Assembly (NCBI GenBank): GCA_934463175.1
Contig: CAKSIW010000012.1
Coordinates: 1 to 43,971 of the forward strand
DNA: 43,971 bases
Direction of reading: 5' to 3'
From: an uncultured Clostridia bacterium
GTDB taxonomy: Bacteria > Bacillota > Clostridia > Monoglobales > Monoglobaceae
The stretch's first letter is position 1, and each line of letters begins with the position of its first letter. The notes below the pieces were generated by a model that saw only the letters and a list, made by a program, of their open reading frames with translations, had not been told where the DNA came from and made no database searches. The position numbers and the translations under genes are program-made. Of the stretch, positions 40,132-43,971 are shown in pieces.

Positions 40132-41724
40132 ATGGAAAATAAAATGTTTTGCTTTCAGTGTGAACAGACAGCAGGCTGCGGCGGCTGCACAGGCCGCGCC
40201 GGGGTATGCGGAAAAACAGCAGAAGTTTCGGCACTTCAGGATAAACTGACAGGCGCACTTATCGGTCTTGCAAAAGCGGTTGGCGGCGGTGTGCCGAACA
40301 GCGAAATCAGTAATCTGATTATTGAAGGACTATTCACAACACTGACAAATGTGAGCTTTGACGAAAAATCAATCCGTGTTCTGACAGAGAAGATTACAAA
40401 CAAGAAAAACTCATTAGCTCCGCAATGTTCATGCTGTGCATCACCATGCGGGAGCAACAGCGATTATGATATGTCTCTCATCTGGAATGCGGACGATGAC
40501 ATCAGAAGTCTGAAATCACTGATATTGTTCGGAATACGCGGCATGGCAGCTTATGCATATCACGCAAAAGCTTTCGGTTGTGCAAGCGATGAGGTTAACG
40601 AATTTTTTGTAAAAGCACTTTCGGCTCTCGGAGACGATTCAGGTATGAACGAGCTTTTGCCTATTGTTATGGAAGTCGGCAAAATGAACCTCATTTGCAT
40701 GGAACTTTTGGACAAAGCAAACACAACGGCTTACGGAACACCAGTTCCAACCATTGTTCCTTTGAAAGTTGAGCGCGGACCGTTTATTGTTATCTCGGGG
40801 CACGATTTGCTTGATTTAAAACTTTTGCTGGAACAAACAGAGGAAAAGGGCATTAATATATACACCCACGGCGAAATGCTGCCGGCACACTCATATCCCG
40901 AGCTGAAAAAATACAAACACTTAAAAGGCAACTTCGGCACTGCATGGCAAAATCAGCAAAAAGAGTTTGCAGATATTCCTGCTCCCGTTCTTTTCACAAC
41001 AAATTGCCTCATGCCTCCCAAGAAAAGCTATTCCGACAGAGTGTTTACAACGGAAGTTGTTTCATATCCCGAAATCACTCACATCGGCGAAAGCAAAGAT
41101 TTCTCTCCTGTCATCAATAAAGCACTTGAGCTTGGCGGATATTCCGAGGATATGCAGTTTACCGGCATTAACGGCGGCAAGACAGTTATGTGCGGTTTCG
41201 GACACGGAACTGTTCTGAATGTTGCCGACACGGTTATTGATTCAGTGAAAAGCGGCGCAATCCGACATTTCTTTCTTGTCGGCGGCTGCGACGGGGCAAA
41301 GGCAGGCAGAAACTATTATACCGAATTTGTGAAGCAAACACCGAAAGACACTGTCGTTCTGACACTTGCATGCGGCAAATACCGTTTCAACGACTTAGAG
41401 CTTGGCAAAATCGGCGACCTTCCGCGGCTTATGGATATGGGACAGTGCAATGATGCATACAGTGCCATCAAGGTTGCCTCAGCACTTGCGGAAGCCTTTG
41501 GATGCGGTGTGAACGAGCTGCCGCTGTCCATGATACTTTCGTGGTATGAACAAAAGGCAGTCTGCATACTGCTCACCCTCCTGCACCTTGGCATAAAAAA
41601 CATTCGTCTCGGTCCGACTCTTCCTGCATTCATTTCAAAAAATGTGCTGGACTACCTTGTTGAAAACTTCGGTATTGCACCGATTTCAACTCCGGAAGAA
41701 GACCTGAAAGCGATTTTGGGCTGA
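40132..41724 (+). CDS. hcp: Hydroxylamine reductase / hybrid cluster protein
   Basis: Reduces hydroxylamine and NO at a hybrid [4Fe-2O-2S] cluster; cytoplasmic stress enzyme of anaerobes. 530 residues. The N-terminal cluster cysteines are in MFCFQCEQTAGCGGC and GVCGKT. Hybrid-cluster ligand regions follow: HGEMLPAHSYPELKKY near 250, LFTTNCLMPPKKSY, and VGGCDGAKAGRNYYTEF near 385, LACGKYRFN near 430. It starts at ATG 40132 behind ACGGAGG and is followed by a strong terminator. Confidence 0.96.
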   Translation: MENKMFCFQCEQTAGCGGCTGRAGVCGKTAEVSALQDKLTGALIGLAKAVGGGVPNSEISNLIIEGLFTTLTNVSFDEKSIRVLTEKITNKKNSLAPQCSCCASPCGSNSDYDMSLIWNADDDIRSLKSLILFGIRGMAAYAYHAKAFGCASDEVNEFFVKALSALGDDSGMNELLPIVMEVGKMNLICMELLDKANTTAYGTPVPTIVPLKVERGPFIVISGHDLLDLKLLLEQTEEKGINIYTHGEMLPAHSYPELKKYKHLKGNFGTAWQNQQKEFADIPAPVLFTTNCLMPPKKSYSDRVFTTEVVSYPEITHIGESKDFSPVINKALELGGYSEDMQFTGINGGKTVMCGFGHGTVLNVADTVIDSVKSGAIRHFFLVGGCDGAKAGRNYYTEFVKQTPKDTVVLTLACGKYRFNDLELGKIGDLPRLMDMGQCNDAYSAIKVASALAEAFGCGVNELPLSMILSWYEQKAVCILLTLLHLGIKNIRLGPTLPAFISKNVLDYLVENFGIAPISTPEEDLKAILG

Positions 41725-41734
41725 ACCAATATAA

Positions 41735-41768
41735 AACCACCGTGGGAAACAAATTCTCCACGGTGGTT
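41735..41768. terminator. Bidirectional terminator between hcp and the vWA gene
   Basis: AACCACCGTGG and CCACGGTGGTT form a perfect 11-bp stem, with T-rich sequence on the hcp side. Confidence 0.9.
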
Positions 41769-41772
41769 CTCT

Positions 41773-42414
41773 TTATTTTTTATTATAGTAATTGTGTATT
41801 TCTTCACTCCAATCATTTGAAATTCTATCATACATTGAAAAACTTTTTATCGTCCTGCTCAAAGCATCAAAATTCGTTTTTATTCCAATTTCGTCCGGGA
41901 CAAAATTCACCGCCCTTTGACGCACAATGCCAAGTGTTTCTGCCGTCTGCACAGCGTCAATATTTGCACCCAAAAACAAAAATTCCCAATCATGTCTCCT
42001 TTTTTGGTTTTCAATCATTTGCTTTACTCTTTCGAGAGGAAACTCACGGCTTGCATTTTCATATCCGTCTGTCATGATTGCAACAATTGTCCGTGAGGGT
42101 ATTTTCTTTTTGGGTTGCCCAAGACGGCGGTTTACCACATGATTAATCGTTTTTCCGACAGCATCGAGAAGTGCTGTGCAGCCACATGCAAAAAACTCGG
42201 TTCTTTTCATCGGAGGAACATTTTCAATTCTTTCTCCGTCACAAATCATAATATACTTGCTGTCAAAAAGAACCGTTGTTACAATTGCGTCACCGTCCTC
42301 CTCCTTTTGCTTTGCAATCAGGCTGTTATATCCGCCAACTGTGTCAGACTCCAATCCGCCCATAGAACCGCTCTTGTCCAAAATAAAAACCATTTCCGTT
42401 AATCCTTTTTTCAT
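41773..42414 (-). CDS. von Willebrand A (vWA) domain protein
   Basis: 213-residue single-domain cytoplasmic vWA protein with a complete metal-ion-dependent adhesion site: DKSGSMGG (Asp 13, Ser 15, Ser 17), a Thr in CGCTALLDAVG near 78 and Asp in MTDGYEN near 110. There is no signal peptide or membrane segment. The end (FSMYDRISNDWSEEIHNYYNKK) is helical. ATG 42414 lies 8 nt after GAGGAGG; a TTG at 42420 is too close to it. A 13-bp inverted repeat spans its promoter -10. The macro-like/HTH gene is 83 bp upstream. The function is probably protein binding in a stress or conflict response; unproven. Confidence 0.85.
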   Translation of the reverse strand: MKKGLTEMVFILDKSGSMGGLESDTVGGYNSLIAKQKEEDGDAIVTTVLFDSKYIMICDGERIENVPPMKRTEFFACGCTALLDAVGKTINHVVNRRLGQPKKKIPSRTIVAIMTDGYENASREFPLERVKQMIENQKRRHDWEFLFLGANIDAVQTAETLGIVRQRAVNFVPDEIGIKTNFDALSRTIKSFSMYDRISNDWSEEIHNYYNKK

Positions 42415-42426
42415 AAACAATACCTC

Positions 42427-42464
42427 CTCTGTATGATGTTCTCATTATAGCACATCATACAGAG
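42427..42464. promoter_or_regulatory. Perfect 13-bp inverted repeat flanking the vWA promoter -10
   Basis: CTCTGTATGATGT (42427-42439) and ACATCATACAGAG (42452-42464) are exact inverted copies, 12 nt apart; the spacer holds TATAAT (minus strand). The promoter-distal arm touches the GAGGAGG ribosome site. It can be an operator or an mRNA hairpin hiding the ribosome site. There is no T-tract, so it is not a terminator. Confidence 0.8.
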
Positions 42465-42496
42465 ATATGGTCGCCCGCAAAGCGACATTTTAAATG

Positions 42497-43414
42497 TCAA
42501 AGCGCAGGTTGGTTATATTTAAACAAAGCTTCATTTATCACAAAAATGTTATAAATTTTATTTTCAATAAAATATGAAACAATTAAGTCAGCAATGCTGC
42601 TCGGTGAAAAAGCATATCCGGCACGGCTCAAAAAATCTTTTGTTTCATCAAGAGACAGCTCCAATGCAACAGCGAACGAAATAACTGTTGATTTTTTTGG
42701 GTTGTAATCCTTGTTTGTTCGTATCTTTGAGAACAGCTTACGGTCTATGTTTGCACGCTTGTATACCTCCGAGTCCTTCAGACCGCGTTCGTCAATCAGC
42801 CGCAGGAGAAGCTGCGAAAAGGTTTCGTCGATCTTTTTTATTATACAGTCAAGCTCACTGCGTTCCCTGTTATCCTCCGACTTAAACAAATTTTTCTTTT
42901 TATAACAGTGTGTTACTATGCAAATTTCTCTCTTATTTTCAATATATTCCCGAATGCTTTGATATAAATGATTATCTATTCTGAACAAATTCATGTTATG
43001 AACCACAAGAAATATATCCATGTCAAATTCATCCAGAAACTCCGCCACGGCTTTCCGACTCACTGCAAGGATCTCCTCAGCAATTCTGAGGTTCCGAACT
43101 TCCCCGAAAACAAGCGGAAATGCAGCCGAGTATGCACCCATTTCACGTGAGAGCTTCAAAGCGTTTTTTAAACCGCGGCGGAACCGCTCTATCCAAATAT
43201 AGCTTTTATCTTCAAAATCAGGCTCTGCAACATAAATTACATACTTTGCCTTCACGCGGTTGTCGCTTGCAATTACCGCATCAGCCGTACATCTCACCAC
43301 GCCCTGTTCTGCCGCCATTTCGGACATTTCCGTTAAAAGCCCCTGTTTCGCAGGTCTCACAACCGCATCTGCATCTATCGTTGCAATATCACCCTGTATT
43401 ATGCTAAAAGGCAT
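42497..43414 (-). CDS. Degenerate macro-like domain fused to a helix-turn-helix domain
   Basis: 305 residues. Residues 1-165 have the macro-domain order of strands (FSIIQGDIATIDADAVV, KYVIYVAEPDF, AAFPLVFGEVR, DMDIFLVVHNMN), but the ligand motif normally written NAAN plus Gly-rich loop is RPAK followed by QGLLTEM, so ADP-ribose hydrolysis is doubtful. Residues about 195-305 form the helical domain seen in macro/HTH fusions of Firmicutes: VYKRANIDRKLFSKIRTNKD, LELSLDETKDFLSRAGYAF, and a closing YNIFVINEALFKYNQPAL. It starts at ATG 43414 behind GGGGGTG; a -10/-35 pair (TTGAAA-17-TAAAGT) is upstream. Probably DNA-binding regulator of itself and the vWA gene. Confidence 0.8.
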   Translation of the reverse strand: MPFSIIQGDIATIDADAVVRPAKQGLLTEMSEMAAEQGVVRCTADAVIASDNRVKAKYVIYVAEPDFEDKSYIWIERFRRGLKNALKLSREMGAYSAAFPLVFGEVRNLRIAEEILAVSRKAVAEFLDEFDMDIFLVVHNMNLFRIDNHLYQSIREYIENKREICIVTHCYKKKNLFKSEDNRERSELDCIIKKIDETFSQLLLRLIDERGLKDSEVYKRANIDRKLFSKIRTNKDYNPKKSTVISFAVALELSLDETKDFLSRAGYAFSPSSIADLIVSYFIENKIYNIFVINEALFKYNQPAL

Positions 43415-43472
43415 TGTAACACCCCCACATCTACTTTATCACAAATAAACGTTTTTTTCAACATAAAACTTA

Positions 43473-43913
43473 TCAGTTTTGTCCGTTCACTCCAAACATA
43501 TAATTAAGAAGCGACCAATTCTGCTGAAACGGACGCATTAGATTCCAGTATCCTGCACCACGCAATCCTTTTTCCGAAATAAGTCCGAATTTTTGCTGTA
43601 TGCTCCGAACGTCCTCAAACCACACCTCATGCTGTGCACCATTCCCGTCATAGTATCTGAACCAGGGTGACTGCGCTGCATCGTCATACTGTATCTCAGC
43701 ATTGTTTTCCGCTGCAATCCGTGCTGCCTCAACGTTTGATATCGACCGTGCTCTCGATTCACCCTTCACATAAGGAAGTGTCCAATCATAGCCGTAATTC
43801 GGTATTCCGAGAAATACTTTTTCAGGCTCAATTCTTGTCAATGCATAATCAACCACCCTGCGGACATTGTTTATCGGCGCAACCGCCATTGGCGGTCCGT
43901 ATGTATACGTCCA
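43473..43913 (-). pseudogene. Glycoside hydrolase family 18 (SleL/YaaH-like) gene, 5' part missing
   Basis: The C-terminal 147 codons of a spore-peptidoglycan N-acetylglucosaminidase-type GH18 protein. The barrel segment WTYTYGPPMAVAPINNVRRV is followed by VFLGIPNYGYDWTLPYV and, near the end, GLRGAGYWNLMRPFQQNWSLL, as in YaaH. Going upstream, similarity ends at the TGG codon 43911-43913, where the family normally has MTYEW; the frame then runs 7 unrelated codons to a TAA at 43935-43937. An ATG at 43889 could be called a start, but it is inside the domain. The catalytic half is absent, so the fragment is probably inactive. Confidence 0.7.
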
Positions 43914-43920
43914 TAGATGA

Positions 43921-43954
43921 TATACGTAATAATCTTATGAGGTTATTATGTATA
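43921..43954. repeat. Recombination-site-like inverted repeat at the broken GH18 end
   Basis: TATACGTAATAA and TTATTATGTATA are inverted 12-bp arms with one mismatch around a 10-bp spacer (TCTTATGAGG). This is the arm-spacer-arm plan of tyrosine-recombinase core sites. The 9-mer TATGTATAC occurs at 43900-43908 and again at 43947-43955. Confidence 0.5.
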
Positions 43955-43971
43955 CAATTTAACACAGACAC

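Overview
The window looks like chromosomal DNA of an anaerobic, spore-forming member of the class Clostridia (Bacillota), plausibly an Oscillospirales-type gut bacterium. The reasons are a Spo0A-family regulator, SpoIVB, a GerQ-like coat protein, strong AGGAGG-type ribosome sites, AT-rich consensus sigma-A promoters, Hcp and many iron-sulfur proteins. Placement below class is inference. No phage, insertion sequence or CRISPR array is visible. The only hint of rearrangement is at the right edge.

Layout. 1-5416 (minus): the start of lysA, an SLH-domain surface protein, a membrane-anchored unknown, a VanZ-like protein and a CpsB/CpsD/CpsC tyrosine-phosphorylation module behind a consensus promoter, with no glycosyltransferases. 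5689-9687 (plus): a DUF4330 protein, a polytopic membrane protein, a THUMP-type rRNA methyltransferase and aldose 1-epimerase. 9743-14838: sporulation and envelope genes, namely Spo0A (minus; phosphoacceptor Asp replaced by Asn), MurT-GatD, a GerQ-like coat protein, a 32-residue Asn/Gln/Lys-rich micro-protein and SpoIVB. 14891-17426 (minus): a DUF1538 membrane protein and a tandem P-II-like protein, expressed through a roughly 290-nt structured leader; the DUF1538 gene appears to start at AUA.

17434-24220 is the most unusual region. An AraC-type regulator is divergent from a tight seven-gene operon: U32-like Fe-S protein, SPASM radical SAM protein, three different QueG/reductive-dehalogenase-like double [4Fe-4S] proteins, a cupin and a YgjV-type membrane protein. 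I do not recognise a described pathway with this composition.

24444-26984 (minus) is a CadC-CadA-like metal efflux operon with a separate HMA chaperone. A LysE-type exporter follows, then a complete branched-chain amino acid ABC transporter (LivFGMHK). 33093-38980 is a purine salvage block: a BMP-type nucleoside ABC transporter preceded by a guanine-class riboswitch, and xpt upstream with its own promoter. Two tRNAs (Asp, Thr) follow. A Crp/Fnr regulator is divergent from hcp, with a palindrome placed as a class II activator site. 41773-43414 holds a vWA protein and a macro-like/HTH fusion; a perfect 13-bp inverted repeat flanks the vWA promoter -10. The window ends in a GH18 (SleL/YaaH-like) gene whose homology stops next to a recombination-site-like inverted repeat.

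Working together, these genes describe a fermentative sporeformer that handles nitrosative stress (hcp), heavy metals, amino acid and purine uptake, peptidoglycan amidation and envelope phosphorelay. It also carries an undescribed Fe-S redox operon and a small macro/vWA conflict-like locus.
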